64,000 bases of DNA, taken from NCBI GenBank assembly GCA_964432155.1, contig CAYSMF010000010.1:1-64000 (forward strand). The letters are read 5' to 3'. The notes under the pieces were generated by a model. The model was not told the origin of the DNA. It did no database searches and saw only the letters and a list, made by a program, of their open reading frames with translations. Below, in pieces: positions 17,201 through 24,817 of this stretch (position 1 is the first letter of the stretch; every line of letters begins with the position of its first letter). Position numbers and translations under genes: made by a program. This DNA comes from UBA10438 sp964432155. Lineage in GTDB: Bacteria; Bacteroidota; Ignavibacteria; Kapaibacteriales; Kapaibacteriaceae.

Positions 17201-18338
17201 GCTGTCCAACAACCGAACGATAGACATTCAGTGTTGCCATGGCTGTGGCATTCCAGCTAAACGCTGCCGACTGAACGAGTCCACTTGACCGCATGCCTGC
17301 AACAAGGGCGTCGTCTTCAATGCACCGTTGCATCGCAGTGGCGATCTCCTCCGTTGATTGCGGATCGACGTACAACGCAGCATCACCTCCAACCTCCGGG
17401 AGCGACGTTGTTGACGAGGTAATCACAGGACAGCCGCATTTCATCGCTTCGATCACGGGAAGACCGAATCCTTCGCCGAGCGTAGCGAATGCCAAAGCGC
17501 GTGCGCCGGACAAAAGCTGTACAAGCTGCGGAGTTGCTACATCCGTGACGATGCGAATCGATGTATCGCGAAGTTGTTCGGCACGAGCTTCGCGAAAGCG
17601 TGCTACCGCATCCTCTCCACCCGCAATCACAAGAACAAAATCCGCTTGGCTACGAACCGACGCTGGAAGCAACGTCCATGCCTTGAGCATGCGATCCAGG
17701 TTCTTACGTCCATCGAGACGTCCGATGAACAGCAGGTATGGACGCTCTAATCCGAATCGCTGTCGCGTATCCGCCTCGAGCTCGGTTGGCGTAAACTCAT
17801 CACTCGCGGCAAGGGGCGTCACATGGATCGGACCCTCGTACCACGGGAAATGCGAGCGAATTGTTGATGCTACGTATGCAGACGGACACATCACGGCGGA
17901 GGCCGCTCGGAGTTGCCGTGAAATCCGGCGAGGAAACTTCGACTTCAATGCTCCCTCGATTCCCATTGAATCGTACATCGGAAACAAGTCGTGAATGGTC
18001 ACCACAAGGGGGCGTGCATGTGGCAGGACCTTTTGAGGTCCGAGAATGTGCACCAGGTCGACGCCTTCGGCCGCTGAATCCCACTGTCTACGCTGAACAA
18101 GGCGCATCACGCGACGAAACGGCGCACCTAGCAAACGCTCACGCGACAGCACCGGGCGGACAGTAACTCGCGACGAATCGCCGAAGAACTGGCGAAGCGC
18201 GTCCCGCTCATCCGTGCCTGTAATAAGCGTAGCCGAGAATGCGGAGTCACACGCAAGGAGCGCTCGGATTACCTCACGAGAATATCGCTCAATGCCACTA
18301 CGACCCAGAATTGCACTCGCGTCGAATGCTACGTTCAT
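17193..18338 (-). CDS. Glycosyltransferase family 4
   Basis: The 381-residue protein has a GT-B fold: an N-terminal domain with GRSGIERYSREVIRALL and VVTIHDLFPMYD, and a C-terminal Glycos_transf_1 domain with YLLFIGRLDGRKNLDRMLKA and EGFGLPVIEAMKCGCPVI, the E-x7-E nucleotide-sugar site. It resembles mannosyl- or rhamnosyl-transferases of polysaccharide synthesis. It overlaps the GT9 gene downstream and follows the small protein at 18373 by about 34 bases. Confidence 0.9.
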   Translation of the reverse strand: MNVAFDASAILGRSGIERYSREVIRALLACDSAFSATLITGTDERDALRQFFGDSSRVTVRPVLSRERLLGAPFRRVMRLVQRRQWDSAAEGVDLVHILGPQKVLPHARPLVVTIHDLFPMYDSMGIEGALKSKFPRRISRQLRAASAVMCPSAYVASTIRSHFPWYEGPIHVTPLAASDEFTPTELEADTRQRFGLERPYLLFIGRLDGRKNLDRMLKAWTLLPASVRSQADFVLVIAGGEDAVARFREARAEQLRDTSIRIVTDVATPQLVQLLSGARALAFATLGEGFGLPVIEAMKCGCPVITSSTTSLPEVGGDAALYVDPQSTEEIATAMQRCIEDDALVAGMRSSGLVQSAAFSWNATAMATLNVYRSVVGQHG

Positions 18339-18372
18339 GAGTATCCGACCAAGTGAACAGATGCGCTAGGAG

Positions 18373-18663
18373 TTAGGCAACCTCTGTCGAGACTGCGTAG
18401 GCAACATTCGATGCAAGAGCATAGATCTTCTCGATCGATGCTGCGATTGCAGCTGTTGCCTCAGGATCGTCCGATGCCTCGTATGCCTCAACCGAAGGAT
18501 ACACGTACACTTCTTCAAAGTGATTGTGCTTCCCCTTTACTTCGTACAACGAGAACGAAGTGTCGGAACCTGCATAGAATGCTCGCACTGCTGCAATAGC
18601 AGCCAGGTACTCTGGACGCTTACCATCAGGAATTGAGTACGATACTCGGAACAGTACCTTCAT
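18373..18663 (-). CDS. Small ABM/dimeric alpha-beta barrel-like protein
   Basis: This 96-residue cytoplasmic protein starts at ATG 18663 (MKVLFRVSYSIPDGKRPEYL), where homology-like secondary structure begins; an extension to 18732 has no support. The pattern strand-helix-strand-strand (SFSLYEVKGK, HFEEVYVYPSVEAYEA) followed by a helix is like antibiotic biosynthesis monooxygenase or NIPSNAP-type ferredoxin folds. I cannot name a function. It has its own TAnnTTTG box at 18689-18696. Confidence 0.65.
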   Translation of the reverse strand: MKVLFRVSYSIPDGKRPEYLAAIAAVRAFYAGSDTSFSLYEVKGKHNHFEEVYVYPSVEAYEASDDPEATAAIAASIEKIYALASNVAYAVSTEVA

Positions 18664-18688
18664 GCGAATGACCCTTGGTGAATGTCCA

Positions 18689-18696
18689 CAAAAATA
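18689..18696 (-). promoter_or_regulatory. -7 box (TATTTTTG) for the small protein gene
   Basis: A perfect TAnnTTTG on the minus strand, 26 bases before ATG 18663, gives a short leader of about 20 bases. It lies between the pdhB stop and this gene. Confidence 0.5.
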
Positions 18697-18738
18697 CGTC
18701 GGACGACGCGCATGCCCTACCGAACTTTTCAACAGCCA

Positions 18739-19710
18739 TTAGAAGCGGCAGAGATCACGGACAGCAGTTTGAATCTTCTCGGCATTCGGGAGTACTGCCT
18801 GTTCCAATGTAGGCGCAAATGGCGTTGGGCTGTCAAATGCTGCTACACGTCGCACCGGCGCGTCGAGGTACTGGAAGGTGATGTCGGCGATGCGTGCCGC
18901 GATTTCCCCACCGAACCCCGCAGTTAGTACGGCCTCGTGAGCTACCAACGCACGTCCCGTCTTACGCACTGACTGGAAAACCGTCTCTTCATCGAATGGC
19001 ACCAATGTGCGGATATCGACAACCTCTAGGTCGATCCCCTCAGCCGCAAGCGAGTCTGCCGCAGCCAGAGCCATATGGACTGCCGAGCCGTAGGCGATCA
19101 CGCTACAATGCGTGCCAGGGCGGACAACACGTGCTTGTCCGAGTGGAACGATATGCTCGCCTTCAGGAACCTCACCCTTGATCTTTCGATACAATCCCTT
19201 GTGTTCAAAGAACACGACCGGGTCGTTATCGCGTATCGAGGCGATCATGAGCCCCTTGGCATCATCGGGGAATGCTGGACACACCACCTTGATGCCAGTG
19301 GCGTGGGCAAACCATGCCTCCGAATTCCGGCTGTGGAAGGGATTGCCACCAACGCCACCACCCGATGGACCACGCACAACCATCGGGACCGGAAGGCCCC
19401 AGCGGTATGCCGTCGTTCCGGCGACAGTGACAACTTGATTGAATCCATTCGTTACGAAGTCCATGAACTGCATCTCAACAATCGGACGCATGCCGTTGAG
19501 CGAGGCACCGATGGCCGAGCCGATGATGGCTGCTTCGCTAATCGGTGCATCGATGATGCGCTTCGGTCCGAACTCATCAAGAAACCCCTTGGTGACTTTG
19601 AACGCGCCACCATAGGTTCCGATATCTTCACCGATCATGAACACTGATTCGTCGCGACGCATTTCGTGACGCATTGCATCGGCAATCGCTTCAAGGTAGG
19701 TCATTTGCAT
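18739..19710 (-). CDS. pdhB: 2-oxoacid dehydrogenase E1 beta subunit (pyruvate dehydrogenase-like)
   Basis: This 323-residue protein has the transketolase Pyr and C domains of E1 beta: MIGEDIGTYGGAFKVTKG, IIDAPISEAAIIGSAIGAS, VEMQFMDFVTNGFNQV, GPSGGGVGGNPFHS and DIRTLVPFDEETVF. With E1 alpha it decarboxylates a 2-oxoacid and passes the acyl group to lipoyl-E2. Upstream codons to 19812 have no homology; ATG 19710 is preceded by AGGAAAG and lies 22 bases after the pdhA stop. No E2/E3 genes are next to it. Pyruvate is the likeliest substrate, with acetoin or branched-chain oxoacids as alternatives. Confidence 0.9.
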   Translation of the reverse strand: MQMTYLEAIADAMRHEMRRDESVFMIGEDIGTYGGAFKVTKGFLDEFGPKRIIDAPISEAAIIGSAIGASLNGMRPIVEMQFMDFVTNGFNQVVTVAGTTAYRWGLPVPMVVRGPSGGGVGGNPFHSRNSEAWFAHATGIKVVCPAFPDDAKGLMIASIRDNDPVVFFEHKGLYRKIKGEVPEGEHIVPLGQARVVRPGTHCSVIAYGSAVHMALAAADSLAAEGIDLEVVDIRTLVPFDEETVFQSVRKTGRALVAHEAVLTAGFGGEIAARIADITFQYLDAPVRRVAAFDSPTPFAPTLEQAVLPNAEKIQTAVRDLCRF

Positions 19711-19732
19711 GGGTAAGGGGCTTTCCTGACGA

Positions 19733-20743
19733 TCAAACCGACATAAACACGTTCTTAAAACCTTCTTCTGCTGCAGGCCATGGATGCTCCAATGCTCGGT
19801 CGATCGCTTCAATCATCCGTGCCAATGTTGTTTCACGCAGCGCCTTCACTTCGTCGGCCGTCATCACGCCTTCATTCACAATTCGTGTGATGTACGTTTC
19901 AACCGGATCCTTTGCGCTCCACTCCTCGAGAAGTTCCTTCGGGACATACGAGAAGTCATCATGTTCGGCATGACCCCGCATACGCATAGTCTTCGTCTCA
20001 ATCAGCGACGGCCCCTCTCCACGGCGAGCACGTTCGACAGCTTCCTTACACGTCGCGTAAACGAGCTCGACATCCGTGCCGTCGATCGTTGTTCCAAACA
20101 TGCCATAGCCAATAGCGCGATCGCTCAATCGCTCACAGGCGAACTCAAGAGAGTTTGGCGTTGAGTACGCGTACTGGTTGTTCTCGATGATCAGAATCAG
20201 AGGGATCTTGTGGACGGCAGCAAAGTTCAATGCTTCATGCACTTCACCTACCTGCGCACCGCCGTCACCGATAAAGGTGAGTGACACAGTCGTTACACCG
20301 CGCAATTGATCTGCAAGACTAAACCCAGCCGCAACTGGGATCATTGCTCCGAGGTGTGAGACGTTGCCATAGATCCGCTTTGCGGGATCAGCATAGTGTC
20401 CTGTTCCGTCAGTTCCGCGCATCTGGCTTCCCTCGCGGGCGAGATGGTTGAGCATCAGTTGGTCTAGATCCTGACCAAAGACAAAGTGCGATCCAATGTT
20501 GCGGTGCATTGGGAACAACACATCACGCGCGGTATCGAGCGCATATGCGCTACCTACACTCACGGCTTCGTTGCCCAATTGTGAGTACACTCCACCGAAT
20601 GCCTTGCCCTGACGATAAAGTCGAAGCATGGCAGTATCGAATTCACGAGCCATCAGCATATACGTCAGGATCTCTTTACGTTGATCCGGGGTAAGCAAGG
20701 ATGCTGATGTCGATGGGGCCGAAGAACGTTTTGTTGACTTCAT
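19733..20743 (-). CDS. pdhA: 2-oxoacid dehydrogenase E1 alpha subunit (pyruvate dehydrogenase-like)
   Basis: The 336-residue E1 alpha has the thiamine diphosphate motif from GDGGAQVGEVHEAL to LILIIENNQYAYSTP, and RMRGHAEHDDFSY, which corresponds to the phosphorylation-loop region of other E1 alphas. The N-terminus (MKSTKRSSAPSTSASLL) is a short disordered leader, then helices with AREFDTAMLRLYRQGKAFGG. It heads a pdhA-pdhB operon driven from the box at 20766-20773. Confidence 0.93.
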   Translation of the reverse strand: MKSTKRSSAPSTSASLLTPDQRKEILTYMLMAREFDTAMLRLYRQGKAFGGVYSQLGNEAVSVGSAYALDTARDVLFPMHRNIGSHFVFGQDLDQLMLNHLAREGSQMRGTDGTGHYADPAKRIYGNVSHLGAMIPVAAGFSLADQLRGVTTVSLTFIGDGGAQVGEVHEALNFAAVHKIPLILIIENNQYAYSTPNSLEFACERLSDRAIGYGMFGTTIDGTDVELVYATCKEAVERARRGEGPSLIETKTMRMRGHAEHDDFSYVPKELLEEWSAKDPVETYITRIVNEGVMTADEVKALRETTLARMIEAIDRALEHPWPAAEEGFKNVFMSV

Positions 20744-20765
20744 GTGTGCATGTTGATGTGGAGTA

Positions 20766-20773
20766 CAAAACTA
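20766..20773 (-). promoter_or_regulatory. -7 box (TAGTTTTG) for pdhAB
   Basis: A perfect TAnnTTTG on the minus strand, 22 bases before ATG 20743. It directly adjoins the hairpin at 20776-20808, so the T-rich tail of that terminator and this promoter box are the same bases. Confidence 0.55.
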
Positions 20774-20775
20774 CA

Positions 20776-20808
20776 ACCGCCTCACCGAACGATGTTCGAT
20801 GAGGCGGT
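20776..20808 (-). terminator. Hairpin terminator of the cytochrome c gene
   Basis: A 9-bp perfect stem (ACCGCCTCA with TGAGGCGGT) continues after one mismatch into 5 more pairs around a 3-base loop. On the minus strand it is followed by TTGTAGTTTTGT, a moderate T tract. It lies 20 bases past the cytochrome c stop. Confidence 0.7.
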
Positions 20809-20828
20809 AAATGTTCTGATACTTGGTT

Positions 20829-21245
20829 TTACTTCTTCTTGTGCTTCTTCACATCAGCAACAGTAACAACCGGTCCCTTGTTGCCCCATGAGTTGTACAC
20901 ATAGGTGATTACACCAGCAATATCCTCATCCGTGTACTTCTTCGGGAGCGGAGCCATCACACCGTTGTACTCCTTGCCATTGACCTTGAGCTTGCCGCTC
21001 TTGCCGTTAACCACTTCCTTGATGATCTGTGGCATTGGTGTCTTCATCAAGTAGTCGCTCTTTGCAAGCGGTGGATACACCGTTCCAAGGCCTTGTCCGT
21101 TGGCTTGGTGGCATGTCTTGCAGTACTCATTATATACCTTTTGTCCACGCGCCATCGATGCCGCCTTGTCCTGAGCTACTGCCTGTCCTGCACATACGAG
21201 GGCGAATGCTACTGTGAGCATCGCGCCGATAAATGTCTTCATCAT
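20829..21245 (-). CDS. Periplasmic mono-heme cytochrome c
   Basis: This 138-residue protein has a signal peptide ending near AGQAVAQ, one heme site CKTCH, the following NGQGLGTVYPPLAKSDYL typical of class I cytochromes, and an axial Met candidate in GVMAPLPKKY. The C-terminus is a Lys-rich tail (KKHKKK). It may carry electrons to the cbb3 oxidase encoded upstream, but it has its own promoter and terminator. Two consecutive ATGs (21245, 21242) are possible starts. Confidence 0.9.
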   Translation of the reverse strand: MMKTFIGAMLTVAFALVCAGQAVAQDKAASMARGQKVYNEYCKTCHQANGQGLGTVYPPLAKSDYLMKTPMPQIIKEVVNGKSGKLKVNGKEYNGVMAPLPKKYTDEDIAGVITYVYNSWGNKGPVVTVADVKKHKKK

Positions 21246-21285
21246 GTTCGTTGCACTGATGTGTTGTGAGAAAAGTTGAACTGAA

Positions 21286-21293
21286 GCAAATAT
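21286..21293 (-). promoter_or_regulatory. -7 box (TATATTTG) for the cytochrome c gene
   Basis: A perfect TAnnTTTG on the minus strand, 41 bases before the cytochrome c start and inside the 69-base gap after the TauE-like gene. This suggests expression separate from the cco operon. Confidence 0.55.
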
Positions 21294-21314
21294 AAGACCT
21301 TTTCGTCTGAATAC

Positions 21315-22028
21315 TTATTTGCTGCCACAGCAGCTAACATGCGCATGATGCGAAACGTTCGCCGGTGACACATACGGAATACCAAGTTCCATTCCTCGTA
21401 AGAGCACGAGCCCCCCAACAACGAGCGTAAGCACAGGTAGTACCAGTGTAACGCGCGTACCAAATCGTTGGCGTAGTTCGGCAAATCCGAACGAAACGAC
21501 GACCAATGCCGGCGATGTACCAAGTCCGAACGCCGCCATAAACGCGACACCAGAACTGATGTCTCCGCCGGCAGCGCTTCCAATCAGCGCTGATGTCACC
21601 AGACCGCACGGCAGCAAGCCATTGACGGCACCAAGCAAGAGCATCCCCCATCGACGGTTGTTCACAGATGCTTCAAGCGCAAATCGTCGGACTGGTGCTG
21701 TGACACGATTGACGATGGATGATGGTATCACTTGCTTGTGCCACAAAAGTTGTACCGCCGCCGTGAAAACCATTCCGATCCCGGCTACGATAGAGACGAT
21801 CCTACCGTATCCTGCGAGGTCGAATGCACTCGCCCCGAGGCCAACAACAGCTCCCATAGCTACATACACCGCCGTACGTGATGCGTGATATACTACGCGA
21901 TCAAGTAACCGCGACCACCGCGACCCTGCGCGCACGGGAATAGCGCTCACCAGTGGTCCGCACATTCCGATGCAATGCATGCTACCGGCTACGCCAAGCA
22001 GTAGCGCTGATAGAACAAGCGTTGTCAT
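21315..22028 (-). CDS. TauE/SafE-like membrane protein of the cbb3 cluster
   Basis: The 237-residue inner-membrane protein has six predicted helices. The N-terminal SMHCIGMCGPLVSAI and central NGLLPCGLVTSALIGSAAGG are the Cys/Pro pairs of the DsbD/UreH-like TauE subgroup often found after ccoG-ccoH. The tail (SHHAHVSCCGSK) is rich in His and Cys and could bind copper. A role in copper supply or assembly of cbb3 oxidase is inferred from position. It overlaps ccoH by 4 bases (ATGA). Confidence 0.82.
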   Translation of the reverse strand: MTTLVLSALLLGVAGSMHCIGMCGPLVSAIPVRAGSRWSRLLDRVVYHASRTAVYVAMGAVVGLGASAFDLAGYGRIVSIVAGIGMVFTAAVQLLWHKQVIPSSIVNRVTAPVRRFALEASVNNRRWGMLLLGAVNGLLPCGLVTSALIGSAAGGDISSGVAFMAAFGLGTSPALVVVSFGFAELRQRFGTRVTLVLPVLTLVVGGLVLLRGMELGIPYVSPANVSHHAHVSCCGSK

Positions 22029-22456
22029 TGCACCATAATCGTTTGTTCATACACATACGATTGTCCGCCATATACCCAGCGAGCAATCACGCGCCATCGA
22101 CCAGAATCGGCACCATGCAACGGAACAATAGCGACACCATCGTCACCCACCGTGGTCTTCATCTGTTGATCGAGAGCAGGATTGTCTGGACGATAGAGAT
22201 GGACTGACAGTGAACCATCAGGCGCATACGGCATCCGGATGATCAGCTTGGCATCGTCAACACGCAATACGATACCAGCCATACGTCCGCGGTGCAGTTC
22301 AGCCTGCGCCGCTGCTGTACGCAACGACTCCTGATAGTAATCATCGCGCACCAAGTCAACGCGCTGCGTCATTGCAAATGCCACAAAGCCCAGTGTTGAG
22401 AGAGCAAATGCTGTGTACACAAGCCCAATACGCCATCCCCAATGAAATCTCGACAT
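22025..22456 (-). CDS. ccoH: FixH/CcoH family assembly protein
   Basis: This protein of about 143 residues has one N-terminal transmembrane helix (WRIGLVYTAFALSTLGFVAFAM), the family motif DLVRDDYYQESL, then a periplasmic beta domain ending in GQSYVYEQTIMV. CcoH is needed for stable cbb3 assembly. Three starts are possible within nine bases (GTG 22465, ATG 22462, ATG 22456). ATG 22456 has the best spacing, 8 bases from GGAG, and follows the ccoG stop. Confidence 0.88.
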   Translation of the reverse strand: MSRFHWGWRIGLVYTAFALSTLGFVAFAMTQRVDLVRDDYYQESLRTAAAQAELHRGRMAGIVLRVDDAKLIIRMPYAPDGSLSVHLYRPDNPALDQQMKTTVGDDGVAIVPLHGADSGRWRVIARWVYGGQSYVYEQTIMVQ

Positions 22457-22461
22457 AGTCA

Positions 22462-23913
22462 TCACTCCTGTGGACCCATGAATGTTGTTTCGAATGTTCG
22501 AAGAACGTTCCCACGCGAACGAAGAACGAGTTGCAGTTTCTCATCACCTGATCGACCAGACGCCGCCGTTCGAATGATAATGAGACGTCCTTCCATCTTT
22601 TGTTCAGCCTTAACAGTTGGCGGCAGGTTAAGGGGCTTGATGATGTACCCTGCCGGAGAAACAACAATGAGCTCATACGGCAGGTCATCGGATGTTTTGT
22701 TGATGATGTTGAGTGCATAGAAATTAGCCGTGCCCTCTTGCATGCTAGTCCATGTGGACTTCGGCTGCCGTAGCAAGACAACATCGAGGTCGCTCCGTGT
22801 TGCAAACAGCACACCCACAGCCATCACAAACACACACCATACCGCGAGGTATGCTTTAATGCGACGAGTGAACACCCGCGTTGTGCCCTGCTCGATTGCA
22901 GTCAGGCTGCTGTACCTGATCAACCCACGGTCCATGCCCACCTTGTCCATCACCTCATCGCATGCATCAATACACGCGGTACAATTCACGCACTCAAGCT
23001 GAATGCCGTTGCGAATATCAATGCCAGTTGGGCAAACTGTCACGCATTGATGGCAATCAACGCAATCACCAACGCCTGTCGCACGATGCGTTGCCCCTTG
23101 TACCGACTGCCTACGAGCATCGGTATCGGCCTTTGTCCATTTATGGCGCGCTTCACCACGCTTGTAATCGTAGGTAACTGCGACCGTGTTTTCGTCGACA
23201 AGTGCCGACATATACCGACCGTACGGACAGGCAATGAGACACGCCTGCTCACGGAATCGGTAGAACACCATGAAAAACACAAACGTGAAGAAAACGAGAC
23301 CAGCAAAAAGCTCAATGTGAGCAAAGGGGCCGTCGACGACATAACGCAGCAGTTGATCACTCGATATCACATACGACAGAAAGACATTCGCAATGCCAAA
23401 ACTGATAGCAGCGAACACGACGACCTTCAATCCTGCACGCCATGCTCGGTCTACGGTCCACGGACCATTCCGTCGCTGTGCCTGCTCTTTCGGTCCACCC
23501 TCGATGAGCCACTCGATCTTCCGAAAGATCATCTCCATGAACACCGTCTGCGGACACAGCCAACCGCACCATATTCGACCGAGCGTTGCTGTAAACAGAA
23601 CAATGGTGATGACACCAGTAAGGAAAAGCAACGCGACGAGGTAGAAGTCATTCGGCCAAAACGGAACGCCAAACAGCACGAACTCGCGCGTCAGGATATT
23701 GAGAAGGATAAACTGATGCCCGCCCACTTTCACGAAGGGGGCGAGCACCAGAAACCCGAGCAGCACGACGGAAACGATCGCGCGCCAGGTTGTATACCTG
23801 CCACGTGGTTTCCGTGCATAGATCCATCGACGGCGTCCATCAGGCTGGATACTGGCCAGCTCAGCACGGAAGCGTTCGTGATCTTCTACGAGATCGAGAT
23901 CGATAATGGACAT
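22462..23913 (-). CDS. ccoG: CcoG/FixG iron-sulfur protein (Cu(II) reductase)
   Basis: The 483-residue membrane protein has five or so helices and three sets of cysteines: CGWLCPQTVFMEMIFRKIEW, CLIACPYGRYMSAL, and the two ferredoxin-like clusters CVDCHQCVTVCPTG and CVNCTACIDACDEV. A C-terminal Ig-like periplasmic domain follows (NIINKTSDDLPYEL). In studied bacteria CcoG reduces Cu(II) for insertion into CcoN. It lies between ccoP and ccoH in the cluster. Confidence 0.96.
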   Translation of the reverse strand: MSIIDLDLVEDHERFRAELASIQPDGRRRWIYARKPRGRYTTWRAIVSVVLLGFLVLAPFVKVGGHQFILLNILTREFVLFGVPFWPNDFYLVALLFLTGVITIVLFTATLGRIWCGWLCPQTVFMEMIFRKIEWLIEGGPKEQAQRRNGPWTVDRAWRAGLKVVVFAAISFGIANVFLSYVISSDQLLRYVVDGPFAHIELFAGLVFFTFVFFMVFYRFREQACLIACPYGRYMSALVDENTVAVTYDYKRGEARHKWTKADTDARRQSVQGATHRATGVGDCVDCHQCVTVCPTGIDIRNGIQLECVNCTACIDACDEVMDKVGMDRGLIRYSSLTAIEQGTTRVFTRRIKAYLAVWCVFVMAVGVLFATRSDLDVVLLRQPKSTWTSMQEGTANFYALNIINKTSDDLPYELIVVSPAGYIIKPLNLPPTVKAEQKMEGRLIIIRTAASGRSGDEKLQLVLRSRGNVLRTFETTFMGPQE

Positions 23914-23958
23914 GACTATTGAGAGGTGTTGGTATGTAAACCAGTCTTGGTTCGGCTG

Positions 23959-24588
23959 TTAGTTGGCCATTGCTGTCGAACCATCACGATCACACGGTAC
24001 GTCACGACCCTCTTCAATTGGCTTTGGATCAGGCGGATTTGTGCCACGCATCGAGATGATGTAAGATGCCACCTGGAGCAATTGCTCATCAGAGAGCTTG
24101 GTACCGCTTCCATATGGCAGCATCCCCTTCTCTTGATATCCATTCTTGATGCTTGCTATGATCTCCTCCAACGAGCATCCGTGAATCCAGTAATCATCCG
24201 TCAGATTCGGTCCAACCTGTCCGCCAAGATCCTCACGGTGACATGTATAACAGATATTCTCGTTGCCATTGAAGATGGCCTTACCCTTTGCAAGTGATTC
24301 AGCGTCGGTGAGAATCACGAGCGGACCCTGCGCCTTCTTTGGTGCATTGGCCTTCATAGCCTCTCCCTCAGCGACTTGTGCAGCGTACTCATTGGCAGAC
24401 CCGCGAGGGCCATACCAGAGGACATTCCAGTCGGGACCCGAATAGACATGGTAATAGAACATGTAGATGACACTCATGACAATTGTAAAGTAGAAGCCGT
24501 ACAACCACCAGCGCGGCAGGTTGTTATCGTATTCCCGAATGCCATCTGCTTCATGCTCGAGCAGTTTGTCTTGTTCTTGCTGTGCCAT
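23959..24588 (-). CDS. ccoP: cbb3 oxidase subunit CcoP, one-heme form
   Basis: This 209-residue protein has the CcoP N-terminus (HEADGIREYDNNLPRWW), one transmembrane helix, and a single cytochrome c domain with heme site CYTCH near residue 113 and Met-ligand candidates in EKGMLPYG. Classical CcoP has two hemes and about 300 residues; this one lacks a whole domain, as in other Bacteroidota. I chose ATG 24588 (GGAG 9 bases before) over TTG 24597. Confidence 0.93.
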   Translation of the reverse strand: MAQQEQDKLLEHEADGIREYDNNLPRWWLYGFYFTIVMSVIYMFYYHVYSGPDWNVLWYGPRGSANEYAAQVAEGEAMKANAPKKAQGPLVILTDAESLAKGKAIFNGNENICYTCHREDLGGQVGPNLTDDYWIHGCSLEEIIASIKNGYQEKGMLPYGSGTKLSDEQLLQVASYIISMRGTNPPDPKPIEEGRDVPCDRDGSTAMAN

Positions 24589-24593
24589 GCTCG

Positions 24594-24803
24594 TCAACTC
24601 CGTTGCGTTGGTGTAGTTGATTGTGGTTGACGGTTCGTCGCAGTACCGTCATCAAGGATTCTTGCAGACAGGCGATCGAGTCTCGTGGTATCTGCATTGA
24701 AGAACCAGAAGATGAGCGCTGCAAAAAACCCGAAGAACAGAATGAGCGCAATGATTGGATAGAGCTCAATTCCGGGAATGCTTGATAGGACGTTCTTATA
24801 CAT
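24594..24803 (-). CDS. ccoQ: CcoQ-like small membrane subunit
   Basis: This 69-residue protein starts at ATG 24803 (MYKNVLSSIPGIELYPIIAL) with GAGGAAC before it. One transmembrane helix (IIALILFFGFFAALIFWFF) is followed by a short hydrophilic tail. Size, topology and position between ccoNO and ccoP fit CcoQ, which stabilises the complex. Sequence identity in this family is weak, so the call rests mainly on context. Confidence 0.8.
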   Translation of the reverse strand: MYKNVLSSIPGIELYPIIALILFFGFFAALIFWFFNADTTRLDRLSARILDDGTATNRQPQSTTPTQRS

Positions 24804-24817
24804 TGGTGTTCCTCGTG

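Noticed and set aside
23047..23922. 291-codon plus-strand ORF
   Set aside because: It is antisense to ccoG, whose iron-sulfur cysteine motifs occupy these bases.
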